Part shown: piece by piece, positions 53,193-64,000 of the stretch
Layout: each line of letters opens with the position of its first letter
Position numbering within the stretch: the first letter of the stretch is position 1
Assembly (NCBI GenBank): GCA_023846275.1
Contig: CM043874.1
Span: forward strand, 27,563,630 to 27,627,629
Direction: 5' to 3'
Length of the DNA: 64,000 bases
From: Vanilla planifolia
Lineage: Eukaryota; Streptophyta; Magnoliopsida; Asparagales; Orchidaceae
Translations under genes and position numbers: made by a program
Notes under the pieces: generated by a model
Databases searched by the model: none
Seen by the model: the letters and a program-made list of their open reading frames with translations, nothing else
What the model was told of the DNA's origin: nothing

Positions 53193-56100
53193 ATACATCA
53201 TTTGATTATGTTGTATACAATAACATTATTTCCATCTTAATGTTCATTTTAGATAAATTTAATGTGGTATTTCTTATTTTGAAGGGCATTTTATATAGTT
53301 TATTGTGATTACGTTGCCCTTGTTATGGGTTATCTAAGACCCTCTTCTTTTAAATGATGAGGTGTTATTATTGTGGTTATATCTCTCTTCTTTTTGATTA
53401 TTTAAATTCCTCTTCTTGAAAGTCAGGAGGGGTTCAATTGATGAGAAATTAATTGTCTTCTTTAGGAGGATTTTAATGTTTGGCATTGGTTATCCTTTCT
53501 CCATTCTCTTTGTTGGTGTATGATACTCATCTTTGCTGATTGGTATCCTCCATTTCTTCTTACCTTCTTTCTCATCTGCATTCCACATTGTCCTTTTGCT
53601 TGGTACTCTCAGTTTCTCAAGGAAGCTCTTGGTTCTTTGTCTTAATTTGGTTCAAAAGTCTACTTTGATTATTGATATCTGTGTTTTTGAAGTTCTTAAC
53701 CATTGGCTAATTTTCATATTAGAATTTGATCTTAGTTTATGCTGTTCTGCAGCTTCTTATGCTGTTTGGTTTATTGTTTAGTATATATGTTCTGCCCTTT
53801 TCATTGAATTTTATGCTCCACTTTGCATGTTTGTTGTGTTTGTATTATCATGCTTTAACCGGCTGGGTAGCTAATTGTAAGAGAGTATGAGCTAGTTTAT
53901 ACTTCAAATCAGACAAAGAATGATATCATTTCATGCACAAAACTTTACGACCTTTGGGACAAGATATTCTTTTTTGTGCATTTAATTTTTTGAATTCTTT
54001 GGGAAAATCTTTATATTTTCTAACTCTATCTTTTAATTCTTGAAGGTCGAAGCTTCCTCTTCAGGATTGCAGGATTGTACATCTAGAGGCACCAGTATGA
54101 TTATTTTTGAGCTTCTTATTAATTTTTGAATGAAAAACTTGTCTCTTTATTGCTTATCTTTTTGCAAACAATCCAATGTAGGCTCTATAGGAGGTGCTAA
54201 TCTTTCTACTTTATTAATTTGTAACTTATCTTTGTGTTTGCTTGTGTAACATACTTTGGGAAAGACATGTACTGCATGTGTACTGTCCAGTAGTTTCTCA
54301 TTCACGGACGGATTGCTTATTGAGTAGCTTGTTCATTTGTGGTAGAGCTTGTTCAAATGAATTAGTGTAGGCGATCTATTTTTGAAAACAGTAATGTATT
54401 ACTTAATGAAAGCCATGTTTTGCAGTGTACCTAACCATTACTAAATGCTGCCATAATCTATTGCATTGCATAATAATTTGTTAGGGAACTTTTTTGATCT
54501 TTGCTCTTCATTAATTAAATTTTGCACCGTGAAGCAGTTCATGGAGTATCTTGCTTGCCCAAACTCTGTGTCAGACTTTTTCTGCATTCTAGTGGTCTCA
54601 TTGCTGCAAAGTTCCCTTATAATTTGGTATTGATCATGCTTCTTTATTCCTTTCTTCTTGTTGTATTGCTTCACTTCTTTGTTTATCAACTTGTTAGATT
54701 ATGTGCCAGATGGTTGTGAAGGCTTTTCAAGAAGTCCCAAAGGCTAGGTGGCAGCCACAAGAAAGGTTATAGCCTAAAAGTTTGCTTGTTGGTACATGCA
54801 TTTAGTCTTCCCTGAAACAATAATTTCTCTAGGTTATCTTGCATTTGTTGATATGTTTTCAGGTTGTGGATGTTCCCCTTCACCTCTTTGGTGGCAGCTG
54901 AACAACGTCTGAGATCACTGGGTGATGTGGTTGAGGTAATATGCATTTTTGAATTTTTGGGCATCTCTTGAAAATTCACATTTGCAGGATATGGTTGCTT
55001 CTTTTGGTTATTCTATTCATATAAAATTAGTTAGTAACAAGATGATGAATTTTTTGCATTATTTTTAATGTTTTACTTGGTAAATTTTAGCGTGATTGTG
55101 TTGCTATAGTAATTCTATTGTATTTCCAGTTGTCTGAGATTAATTAAAATTGATGTAAAAGTTGCCAAATCTTACAGTTGCATAGTCTTCATCCATTGGT
55201 TTTTCGTGCGCTTTCTGCTGGAAAAGCTGTCCCAGACCTTAGTGGTAAGTTTGTGTCCTTCTTGAGATGTTGATGAAACATTTCAAAGCCTTTTTTCTAT
55301 TTTTATTTTTATTTAATTTCAGTTGTTGCACCGTTGGTTAATTTCATATTTTTCTTTCAGTGTTGTTTTTTTGCTATGATGATAAAAATACCTGGTTGCA
55401 TTAGGTTTCTGGCCCGATATATTTTGAGCATTAATTGTAACTGTTGTCTTGTTCACTAACTAAATTGCATTATATAAGCTCGATATGGCAGGATACCAAA
55501 ATCTTTGGAATCAAAGCTTCTTCCATTTCAGCGTGAAGGAGTAAGGTATGATACACTCTGGTTTTCATCATAACAAGCATATGAAAGATTCTGTGACAAG
55601 CATGGACCTGGTGCTTATGGTATTTGGTTATTTTGACATGCTTTGCATTAATAGGGTGGTTGTGATTTGTTAATTTGTTTATTCATCCCATTTAGATTTC
55701 TAATCTTCCTTCAAACGATGCTGTCGTTGTATTTTTGAAGTATTTTTCTGAAACAAAATGTTCAATTCCTCTTGAGTATATTAATTATGTTCTCTTTTAC
55801 ATCTTCCTCTTATTGATGCAACAGAAGCAGAAACCTTTTAGTTCAACCAAAGTCCAAACACTGTTTGAAAACAGGGTGAGAACATCTTTCATCCTTGGTG
55901 CTACCCAAAGATGTTAACCTTAAGTAAGTTTTACTATATATTGAAAGAAAAGGGTAACAAAACCTGATGACTATGATCATGAAAGACAAAAACAATAAAA
56001 AAAAAAAGATACAAAAATGCAACTATATCTAATTATAATTTTGGAAGACATCCCTTAAGAAAGTGTAATTTCAGAGTTCTATTGAGAACTTGAAGCCATA

Positions 56101-59100
56101 TTGAGAGCCAATCAAGGTATGAGAACATCAATAAGTTGTGTTCAAATCCATTTAAAGTTCATACTTTGTAAAGATTTTGAATTTCATGAGCTTGAAATTT
56201 AATATTTGAGTTAGTAGTGGATAAATTCCTCTTGTTTTGTTCAACGTATCGATATGTTTCTCAAGTTTTCAAAATTTAGTATTGTTAATGTGATGGTTAA
56301 ATCCTTAATCTTTTATTGTTTCTAAACTATCCATAAAAATAGCTATATATGTATAGTTTTGCAAGTAATACACTATAGGGACATATTTTGTCTTTTATAG
56401 AAATGCAAGAAATCAATTTGCATGTAGAAACAAAGTAGTGGAATTTATTTGCCAATTTTAACTTTTTGTTTATATTTGTATACTAAACATTGAGCAAAAC
56501 TGAGTCGAAATTTGTCTATTATGTTATGCTATGAAATTGTTAGTTGTTTGATTGTTTTTATTCTTGTTAATGTTAAGAAATTATATTTAGTTTAAGTTTG
56601 AATGTTATTACCAAGTTATTAACGTGTTTTATTACATCTTTTATTCTAGACTTTGGCACCTAATTATGCCAAAGTACTATTGTAATTTTTTATTATCCAA
56701 CACAGTTTCAACTTTTCAAATAAAGATTAAGAGTTTTAAGTTGGTTACTTAAATATTTACAACTTTTTGAAAGGCCCATATTTTTCAAAAGCTTATAAGT
56801 TTTCCTTTTTTATTTTATGGTTTTATTTGCATACATATTAATGTTGTTTTTATCTGATATAAAAATACCGATACATGGGTGCTATCAATCACTTCATAGT
56901 TGGCATGCATATTGTATTATATCTTAATATTCTAAATATTGATTAAAATTTAAATGAATTTAGATATGTTTACATGGAATCAATTATTCTAGTCCATATG
57001 CCATAGGCTTTAATTAAGTGGAAATTATTTGATTAAATAGAGGCTTAGCTTGTTTTGCACCCTTGGGGAGCATGAAGATTTGCTAGGTTGACTATTGAGT
57101 ATAGACTAGTTCTTTCTCTCCCCTTGCTGTCTTTCTCTTCCATTGTTTTGGCTTCTTTTAATCGTATGAACTCTATAATGTCCACAAATAAAGTGAATAA
57201 TTATTGAGATTTAAACAATATAAAATGTGTACTAAATCTTTTGCACAAACTTAAAAACTTATTATGTTCTGTTTCTAATGACAAGCTTTTCATTTGTCTC
57301 ATGTTTCAATGATAATACAAACATCTCATATGGCTATGTCAGTATACTAGTTTCTGGTGTGCTCATATATATCATTTGTATGGCCATAGAAGATTGAAAA
57401 ATGAAAATAAATCATGGCTCCATATAATTTTTACATTCCTCACTAATTGGGATCTTTGCATTGGATGACAGAAAATTGACCTATTACTTAGAGCACATCT
57501 GATATTTTGTTTTTAATATGGAAATATAGTATCGTGGGTAGATTCAAGTTCCTTTCTAATGGCAAATATAATTCATAGTTTTGGCTTTTGGTTAAGGTTT
57601 TTATTCAAATGATTGTAAAATTTAGTGGATTTGACTAATCTAAGGAATCTGTGACGAGGATTACTTTTTAGTGGACACTAAACTTATTTATTACTTGTAC
57701 AGAGCTATAAATGTAACTATTATTACCCTTGCAATCTGAATGGTTTGTTGAAACGACTTTAAACCACATGTAGACGTAAATTAGAACATACTTACCCATA
57801 TTAGTTTGATGCTGACATTTTAATACTTAGCAAAATAACTCAGATTATTTGTTGTCAAATGTTTTAGATTTATGTTGCTCCATGGGGCTCGTGCTCTACT
57901 TGCAGACGAGATGGGTCTGGGGAAGACATTACAGGTAATTTTCATTTTGTCCATTCAGCTTGAAGTTTTTTATAATATCTTAAACTTCAAATCTTTGGAT
58001 AACATCATCCCATTCTTGTTTTCATTATGTGATAAATTGATATTATGTTCAGCTTAAGTGAAATTTGGAATGAATATGATTGCTACCACTAATATTTTAT
58101 ATCCGTCATTTAACTAGTTAAAAATTTAGCAGATATGCTTTTCTTGATGGTTGAGTTATTCCTGAAAATATTAAATTTCAAATGGTAGTCATTACTTCAA
58201 ATTGTTTGGATGTTATCATTACTATTTATGATTATTAGGAATAATGTATAATAAATGTTTTATATTTATTGGTAAACTTTAATAATTACAGTGGAGATTT
58301 TGTTCAATTGGATTCTAAAATTTTGTATATATGCATTGTTAAATGCAAATGATTTTGTAGGAGATTCTATTCCATTGGATGCTAAAAAATAGCATTTTAA
58401 AAAGAGAGAAGAGCTTTACAAATCCTATCCAATCGAGCTGGGTCCCCACAATTCACTATCAAGGTTCTCCACTAACTTGAGTTTTCCATCGTGTGTGTAG
58501 TGCAATTACCAATCATGAGAGGGTGTCATGCAAAGAACGCTTCATCCAACCAAAGCTATCTATTCAATGATAGTTCTCTCTCATATTTTTTTTTGGTCTA
58601 TGTGGTCTAAGTCAGCTTGCTCTCTCTACTTGACCTTAAAGGCCCTCTATTTAAATGGACGTTGGATTGCTACCTAGCAAGGCAGCATTCCAAGACAGGA
58701 GGCATGGGGGTCCCACTTCATCACAGGAGGCATAACATCAACTTGCTTTATAAAAGTAGACGAAAACTGGCAAGGGATCCCAGTTTGCTCTGTTGAAATT
58801 TTAACTCTATTCTTTGCTCAAATTTCTCTTTCTCCTTCTGTAAATTCTGTCTCCTTCCTTTTATCCTTAGGGAAGAGATCTAAGCTTGTATCACATCTTT
58901 CTCAATCAACAGAAAGGGAAATCCCGTCTTATTTCAGCTCTTTACTTCTTGAATTTGCTAATATCTCGGCATCAACATGAAAATACCTCTTTTTGTTAGA
59001 ATATGACAGATATTGTATTGCATTTTTTTTTAACTGCTTGTAAGTCAGATTTTATGTCAGTTTTGTTTCTACATTACAGTACCCATGTGCATCAGTTTTC

Positions 59101-61553
59101 GTATATGGACTCGTTTTACTTTCTGGATCCTAACTTTTCCTCAAATTATTATTGATATTTTATCAGTGCAGGCAATTGCAATTGCTTCTAGCCTAAGTGA
59201 CTTCTGGCCTGTTCTTGTTTTGACACCTTCTTCCTTGCGTCTACATTGGGCTGCTGTAAGCATTTTTATGATTGTCTTTTTCCTTATCTTTTCTTTTCAT
59301 ATATTTTATAATTTTTAATATTTTCTTTGAATTTTACCATGATTCTTATTACACTATACCCTTCTATTTGTAGATGATCCAGCAATGGCTTGTCGTTCCT
59401 GCAGGAGACATACTGGCATGTTCTTAGCAAAATTTTCATTGAGTTGTCTTTGTCTTGATAATTGTTTATGCTTCCAATCTAACTGGTTTATATTATTGGT
59501 TGTGTTTATTAATCTTATTGTTCATTAATTTGTGATTGTATTTTGATGGCATTTTCTGATCATCTTATTTATCATGCAAAATGACTTCGATAAGCTATTG
59601 TAGAACCATGATGCACATTCCAGGAATGGTTGATTTGGAATTTTGATAAATGCTTGCTGAATTTTATTGACATGAAACTTGATGATGATAATTATTTAAA
59701 TCATATCAACTAAAGACTTTCTTGATCTGAATGGTAAAGATGGCCTAAAACAATTATTAACATCCCAACAAGGTGGAAAACTTATTAACTGGTGCCTTGA
59801 TTTTATTGGGTCTTATTTTTCACATATCTTTTTTAGATAAAAATGGGTTTTGTCTGTTCAAATACATTATAAAAGTAATTGTTTGTTGTGAATGTTAGGA
59901 ATGCAATCTAGTGCAGACAAAGAAGATCAACCGTTGTAGGGATGAAAGGGGAAGAAAAGGAAAATAGAGGAAGGGGATTGCATTTATGCATAAGCATGTC
60001 TGTGGCCAGAGGTTGCCAATGGCCATTGACAAAATCTAATGCATCTTCTTTGAAATCATAATGCTAGCAAAGCTCATGGCATAATGAAAAAAGAGAAACT
60101 ATAAAGTAGAAAGAATTAACTATATTTTCTAGAGAATAAATTTGTTTGACTTTATCTTGTAGCCTTTAGGTCATTATGAGGCAATATAACCAATTCGTGT
60201 TGCTTCTAAAGCTCTTTTGGAAGATAAACTTCACATTAACATAAGTGAAAAAGGGTAGGTCCGAAGAAGAAAAATTCATGAACAACAAGACTTTTGCATT
60301 GGTTTATGGAGAACATGGTCTCAAGTCCCTGAAATTCTCAAAATTCTGTGAGAAATCTTTTTTGTATTGTATAACCCTAGCCAAGAGAAACATCTATCCA
60401 AAAGCATTCATTCTGAGACAATATAAAAGTCGAAGTTGAGAAATAAGAAAAATTTGTTGAAAATCTTAAATAGTGAAATGATTAGCCTAAAGCAATCATT
60501 TCTTTATCAAGACTAAGTAACATGCAAGTATGATGCCCCACTACCTCTAAGGCATATCCTTTTCGTAGCATCAAGACACCACTAGATTTACATCAGCTTC
60601 AAATTAAAATCAAGGTTATCTAAACAATGGCACATTCTTGAAGCCTTAGAAATAAGATTTATCCTTAAGAGATAAGGAAAAGGAACTTATACAAATTCCT
60701 CTATAGAATTCTCTAGGCATCTCGAATATAATCTTCTTGTGTGCTTAGAATTATCTGTGGCTAACTTGATTGAAGGGTTCAATCAACTTTGTGGAATCTG
60801 TATTTGATTTTGCACCTCTTGTTTTCATCATCTGATTTAATGGATCAGAGAATCCAATTAAGATTGGATGGTCTATTTGCTAACTTTCCTCCTTCCTGGC
60901 CTTGGCTCCTGTCACCACTTTTCGATCAAATTGATGCATATGATTTCTCCTTCGAATGACCCCTTATTCCTGATTTGATGGTCTGATAAGTTTTTCAGGA
61001 ATGAAAGCTGATTTTTTGGGCTTTTGAAAATTCTTGTAGAACACACATAAGCTTATCTTTGTGGAGCATTATAGCAGATGAAAATATTTTTAGCTGATTT
61101 CCTTATAAATAACTATTTTCACTTTACCTTAGCATATTAACTTGGAGAAAATGAATGTGTAATAAGCAATGGTTGGATTTGATTTTTTGCTACTTTTCAA
61201 AAATATTCCTCCTTTTTTTTAAATTTAGTAACCTAGTTTGTGATAGACACAGTATATTCAAAAGTGCTGGCATATTAAGAATTAGAAAGAATATCCATAG
61301 GCATTGTTCTGTACCATATTTAATGCAATTTGAGATTCATGGTCTTAATGTTTCTATTGTTGTAGTAATTTAATATTCACAATGCCTGTAATATTTGCAG
61401 GTAGTCTTACCTCACGCTGGATCAAATAGGGGAGGCTATAAGATAGTTTTATCGAACATGAAGGCAGCCATGCACTTGGATGGTTGCTTTAACATAGTTT
61501 CCTACGATACTGTACCTAAGTTACAAGATATGCTGTTGTCTTCTGATTTTAAG
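48280..61553 (+). CDS. SMARCAL1: SMARCAL1/CHR18-type SNF2 annealing helicase, partial (3' end beyond window)
   Basis: Eleven exons give 322 codons in one continuous frame. An acidic start (MTGLEEDWEFSADELDLLEQ) is followed by the HARP domain (LCVRLFLHSSGLIAAKF ... VPKARW ... LWMFPFTSLVAAEQRL), a linker, KLLPFQREGV (Q motif) and the ATPase core with Walker A ADEMGLGKTLQ, then VLVLTPSSLRLHW and FNIVSYDTV. Known family members use ATP to re-anneal RPA-coated single strands at stalled replication forks in the nucleus. HARP N-terminal to SNF2 is diagnostic. The exon with the DExH box (family VIADESH) should follow exon 11 but is not found before 64000. Plant homologues have nearly 700 residues, so about half is here. 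The HARP motifs argue against ZRANB3-type or other SNF2 proteins. The start is ATG 48280; the frame is open slightly upstream but lacks another ATG. Exon 1 is much more GC-rich than its surroundings. Confidence 0.92.
48496..54045 (+). other. Intron 1, 5.55 kb
   Basis: No exon-like segment with family similarity was found inside. Contents are AT/GT-rich sequence, a (GA)n run at 53153-53191 and several short open frames without resemblance to known proteins. GCGGGATATTCTTCATTGCAG at about 48631 follows an acceptor-like site but runs into a stop. A further small alternative exon cannot be excluded because the N-terminal region of the family is poorly conserved. Confidence 0.6.
53153..53191. repeat. 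(GA)n microsatellite
   Basis: Uninterrupted GA dinucleotide run within intron 1. Confidence 0.95.
54046..54094 (+). CDS. SMARCAL1: SMARCAL1-like exon 2
   Basis: Follows a T-rich tract ending TTGAAG and codes for VEASSSGLQDCTSRGT plus one base, ending ACCA|GTATGA. Phase (0 in, 1 out) fits exon 1 and exon 3. It is a low-conservation linker, so this exon is supported by splice sites and phase rather than similarity. Confidence 0.6.
54182..54193 (+). CDS. Possible 12-nt micro-exon
   Basis: GCTCTATAGGAG lies between CAATGTAG and GTGCTA. Its length of 12 nt keeps the phase, so the protein reads with or without four extra residues (SSIG). Only the splice-site fit supports it. Confidence 0.25.
54535..54626 (+). 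CDS. SMARCAL1: SMARCAL1-like exon 3 (HARP, first half)
   Basis: Codes for the start of the HARP domain, LPKLCVRLFLHSSGLIAAKF, with the strongly conserved FLHxSGxIAAKF block. The acceptor is GAAG|CAG, or three bases later at CAG|TTC; both keep the frame. The donor is TTG|GTATTG. HARP gives the fork-DNA specificity and annealing activity known for this family. Confidence 0.88.
54710..54765 (+). CDS. SMARCAL1: SMARCAL1-like exon 4 (HARP)
   Basis: Codes for MVVKAFQEVPKARWQPQE, matching the family V-x-A-F-R-K-I-P-K-A-x-W-N-x-x-E-R block. Acceptor GCCAG|ATG, donor AAAG|GTTATA. Intron 3 is only 83 bp. Confidence 0.9.
54863..54935 (+). CDS. SMARCAL1: SMARCAL1-like exon 5 (end of HARP)
   Basis: Completes the Arg codon and codes for LWMFPFTSLVAAEQRLRSLG-type sequence up to ...DVVE, the conserved WxFPLxSLxxAExxL end of HARP. 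Acceptor TTTTCAG|G, donor GAG|GTAATA. Confidence 0.92.
55178..55244 (+). CDS. SMARCAL1: SMARCAL1-like exon 6 (linker)
   Basis: Codes for LHSLHPLVFRALSAGKAVPD plus LS and one base; acceptor TTACAG, donor GTG|GTAAGT. It joins HARP to the ATPase domain. The LHPLV-x-RAL pattern is shared with plant homologues. Confidence 0.88.
55479..55545 (+). CDS. SMARCAL1: SMARCAL1-like exon 7 (Q motif)
   Basis: Codes for ARYGRIPKSLESKLLPFQRE then GV and two bases. LLPFQREGV is the conserved start of the SNF2 domain, contacting the adenine of ATP. Acceptor ATATAAG, donor TAAG|GTATGA. Confidence 0.93.
55546..57867 (+). other. Intron 7, 2.3 kb
   Basis: AT-rich; no exon or element with recognisable domains. The 60-codon open frame at 55735-55917 shows no similarity and lacks intact splice context. 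Confidence 0.6.
57868..57934 (+). CDS. SMARCAL1: SMARCAL1-like exon 8 (Walker A)
   Basis: Codes for FMLLHGARALLADEMGLGKT followed by LQ. The Walker A lysine and threonine (GLGKT) are intact, so ATP binding is expected. Acceptor TTTTAG|A, donor CAG|GTAATT. Confidence 0.97.
57935..59171 (+). other. Intron 8, with a less AT-rich middle part
   Basis: The portion about 58400-58980 differs from the rest in having more G and C, and it contains TATAAAAG at 58749-58756. It may be a solo LTR or other inserted element, but terminal repeats and class were not identified. An imperfect direct repeat (GGAGATT...ATTGGAT, 67 bp apart) lies at 58293 and 58360. Confidence 0.45.
59172..59255 (+). CDS. SMARCAL1: SMARCAL1-like exon 9 (motif Ia)
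   Basis: Codes for 28 residues, AIAIASSLSDFWPVLVLTPS and SLRLHWAA. WPxLVLxPSSLRLxWA is SNF2 motif Ia as found in the SMARCAL1 branch. Acceptor GTGCAG, donor GCT|GTAAGC. Confidence 0.95.
59374..59415 (+). CDS. SMARCAL1: SMARCAL1-like exon 10 (GC donor)
   Basis: Codes for MIQQWLVVPAGDIL, matching the family M-I-x-x-W-L block. The acceptor is TTTGTAG. The in-frame boundary to the next exon (DIL then VVLP) needs a donor CTG|GCATGT, that is GC instead of GT. The nearest GT, three bases on, would shift the frame. Confidence 0.85.
59416..61400 (+). other. Intron 10, GC-AG type, 1985 bp
   Basis: Begins GCATGT and ends ATATTTGCAG. No exon-like sequence with family similarity inside. Small open frames at 60245-60439 and 61155-61373 have no recognisable relatives. 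Confidence 0.7.
61401..61553 (+). CDS. SMARCAL1: SMARCAL1-like exon 11 (last exon in window)
   Basis: Codes for 51 residues, starting VVLPHAGSNRGGYKIVLSN and including the block LDGCFNIVSYDTVPKL, ending SSDFK. Family members continue directly with V-V-I-A-D-E-S-H (motif II). The donor AAG|GTGATA is phase 0, fitting that continuation. Confidence 0.95.
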
Positions 61554-62722
61554 GTGATAATAAGGTTTTAATTTGTCTTTTCTTTTCTATCAATGCCTCT
61601 GTTTCCTCAAATTAGTAGTCTTTGCTGTTCTACTACAATAGCTTTTTCTAAATAAAAATGATCTATGATAGCATTTCACAATGTTTTTTTGTGGTGTCTT
61701 TGCTTCTGATTGTCATATTCTTACACTTATCCTCTGATTTCATGCTTTTACACCAATTATTCTTCCCTCTAAATATGATTCATGCTCTGAAACTGCTAGA
61801 GCCTTAACCTAGATTATTTTTCACTACTCTTTGAAAACTTTTTTACCATTTATTTGAAGTCATGGCCTCATTTTGTGGTAATCGAGCTTACTCACAAGTT
61901 ATGTTGTTTCTTTCCCACTTGGTACTGTCTGTCCATCTTAGCAGCATTAGGCACCATTTCCTAGATATTTGGCATCATCATTTTTCCTGATTCACTGTTT
62001 ATGTGCTTCATTTCTGATTTTTCTGGTAATTTGTGTTTCTTTGAATGAAAAAGGCTTTTTGCACAATTTGTGATCCTTGGTTCAAGTTACTGTGTTACTT
62101 CATATCTTTTAGCTCTAGCTTTATTGCATAGTTAACTTTATGTTTAGAATGTCCTCACAATTCCTGTCATCTACTGCTTTGTACTACCCTTTGATTTCTC
62201 GCAACAATTCCTGCAGTAATGATACTCTAGGTTTGTTTTTTGTGCATGCTTTTTCCAAGTCCATGATAGCTTTGCTTTTGCATGTGCATTCAACTTAGCT
62301 TTTATCAGTTCTAGTCATGAAATGCTTGGATCTATGCAACATAAGTGCTTTTGCTGCAGTTTTTTGAGTTAAATCTTATTTGGAAGGAGAATTACTTGTG
62401 AAATAATCTGGAAATGAGCATTTGCTACTCTTAATTCATTTTAATCATTGTTAGTGATAAGAGGCCTAGCTCTATGCTCTGTAAGTATATCAATGTTGCT
62501 TTTGACTAATAGTTAAACAATTTTTTATCCAACATCAGCACATTAAATGCCATGGTGGTTTTGACTAGTAGCTAATATTTATTGATGCAATAGTTTTAAT
62601 TTGTTATGGGATATGATTGGTCACTCTAACTCTCCTCCCATTGCTCTCTCCATCATCTTCTTTAATAGACTCTCCTCCTTACCTACATATACTATCTCCT
62701 TATTCTTTTATCCTTTTTTACA
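61554..62722 (+). other. Intron 11, first part
   Basis: T-rich intron sequence after the exon 11 donor. No motif II exon (DESH) was found. Confidence 0.6.
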
Positions 62723-63655
62723 TGCAGAGGAAGAGGACTTGGAGGGCCTACGAAAAACATAGGATATAACACATCATTACACACCTACTTTCCTTAACAA
62801 TGTGGATCCCATCTCCCGGGTACACCGTCAAATCAGGTTCATGACTCCTGAATTAACAGATGGACTCGCGCAATGTTACTCCTACTAGACCCAATACTCC
62901 TAACCCATACCGATAGGAGAACCGGTCTAATAGAAGTCTGAACCCCCACGGTTAAGTTCATTAGTCATGTAATGACCTCACCATCAAAAATAAAATACAT
63001 AACATCTTCAGATAAAATATGGCACTCCACACACTATACCATCAAGATAATAAAGTAAAACAGTAGTGGAAACTACATTACAAGAATAAGATCCAAGTCC
63101 AACAAGTGCAATATTGTCCAACCAGATACATAAGTCAGAATCACCCTCACATAATACCTGACATATGAGAATAACAGTCTCACTGACAACATCCAACAGC
63201 AACAATCAACTAACCAGAATTTCTCAGATAATCACAGATCAGATATCCTCCACAAACCTGCTGACCACGATCCCACCTAATCTGGTAGCGTCAAGTCTGC
63301 CGAGCCACTGAAAATATATAATACGGAAATGAGCTACGCCCAGTAGGAAAGACAGCTAGTAAAACTCACATGCAAGAGAAGGATAATAGCAAGAGTATAA
63401 GAATACAACATAACAATATATGGTGGATAGGCACTCTCAGTCCCAGACTCCGACCAACCACAGTCACCCCCAGTCACACCAGAGTAGCTCTCCTCTGGGC
63501 TTCCAGGTAGCGTGCCAGTGGGAACGCCCATCTCGAAACACGCATGGCGCCTAAGCACCCGACACCGCAGCGTCTCTCGTCAATCAATCTCCTGGAGACT
63601 ATAGACAGATCCAGTCACAAAATCTCTAGCCAATGTGAGACACCCCTGCCACACA
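62723..63655 (-). mobile_element. Probable solo LTR inserted in intron 11
   Basis: This segment of about 0.93 kb is clearly richer in G and C than the surrounding intron and looks fresh. The reverse complement starts TGTGTGGCAGGGGTGTCTCA and contains GGTACCC-type, CCCGGG and GC-rich hexamers. It ends near ...CTTCCTCTGCA. TG...CA ends suggest an LTR. The GTAGCTCATTTCC / CTACTGGGCG section is of a kind common in plant Ty3/gypsy LTRs. No clean target-site duplication was found, so borders are approximate. Open frames at 63008-63205 and 63334-63558 lie within it. Confidence 0.5.
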
Positions 63656-64000
63656 TTCACTCTGGTTTTTCTCTTTGCTGGGAAAACTTCACACATTCTT
63701 GAGCTGCCATTTTGGATAGGCCATGTACTTCAGATGGATCCTTTATGGAGCTCTTAATTATTTTTGCAATCGATCCCTTCAAGTTGATGTGGAAAGTTTC
63801 TTCATACTCAAACTTGATTTAGATTGGAAATTGTGTTTGTATTCTGGACTTGAATAGGTGGGTTGTCATATCATATTCAGCAATAACTCTCTTTGTTTTT
63901 GAAATTTTCTGCTCTCTTTACTAAGGAGAGTTGGTGTGCCATATGGTTTTATGTCCTTATGCATTGGTGTTCACATCTCTTAAAGCCTCGGTGGGTCTCT
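63656..64000 (+). other. Intron 11, continuation
   Basis: T-rich intron-like sequence. No exon of the SMARCAL1 family is recognisable before the window ends. Confidence 0.5.

Overview
This window is nuclear DNA from a flowering plant. It is very AT-rich and contains nested, decayed LTR retrotransposons, a chloroplast-derived insert (psaC start plus trnL-UAG), many (AT)n microsatellites, and one split gene with GT-AG introns and a plant-type SMARCAL1 protein. The species cannot be told from the sequence.

Region 1-47640 is almost entirely transposable elements. Three decayed Ty3/gypsy elements (G1 about 5300-16870, G2 about 20700-26100, G3 about 26110-39790) lie on the minus strand. They are recognisable from gag zinc knuckles, protease, reverse transcriptase and integrase motifs read through stops and frameshifts. 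A second LTR family, here called X, occurs at 1-2641 (+), 9501 to about 13735 (-, nested inside G1) and about 39950-45930 (+, split by a 4.28 kb insertion). The left LTR of G3 is interrupted by a gag-only LTR element (27064-30045) whose 3' LTR ends at a rearranged plastid insert (about 30046-30494). The right LTR of G3 carries a 619-bp TRIM element (38594-39212). The insertion in the third X copy (41130-45409) is a tandem array of four related units, begins TG, ends CA, and is flanked by the perfect 5-bp direct repeat TCAGT.

Region 47640-64000 holds the only convincing protein-coding gene: a plus-strand SMARCAL1/CHR18-type annealing helicase with its ATG at 48280. Eleven coding exons (966 nt, 322 codons, one continuous frame across all junctions) can be placed up to 61553. 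They cover an acidic N-terminus, the HARP domain and the first part of the SNF2 ATPase core, including the Walker A motif. The exon for the DExH box and everything after it lie beyond the window. Intron 10 appears to use a GC donor. The introns are long and have collected repeats, including a comparatively GC-rich LTR-like insertion (about 62723-63655).

Exon boundaries were set by eye from reading frame, splice consensus and family similarity. Repeat boundaries come from manual comparison of copies within the window and are approximate unless terminal motifs or target-site duplications are quoted.
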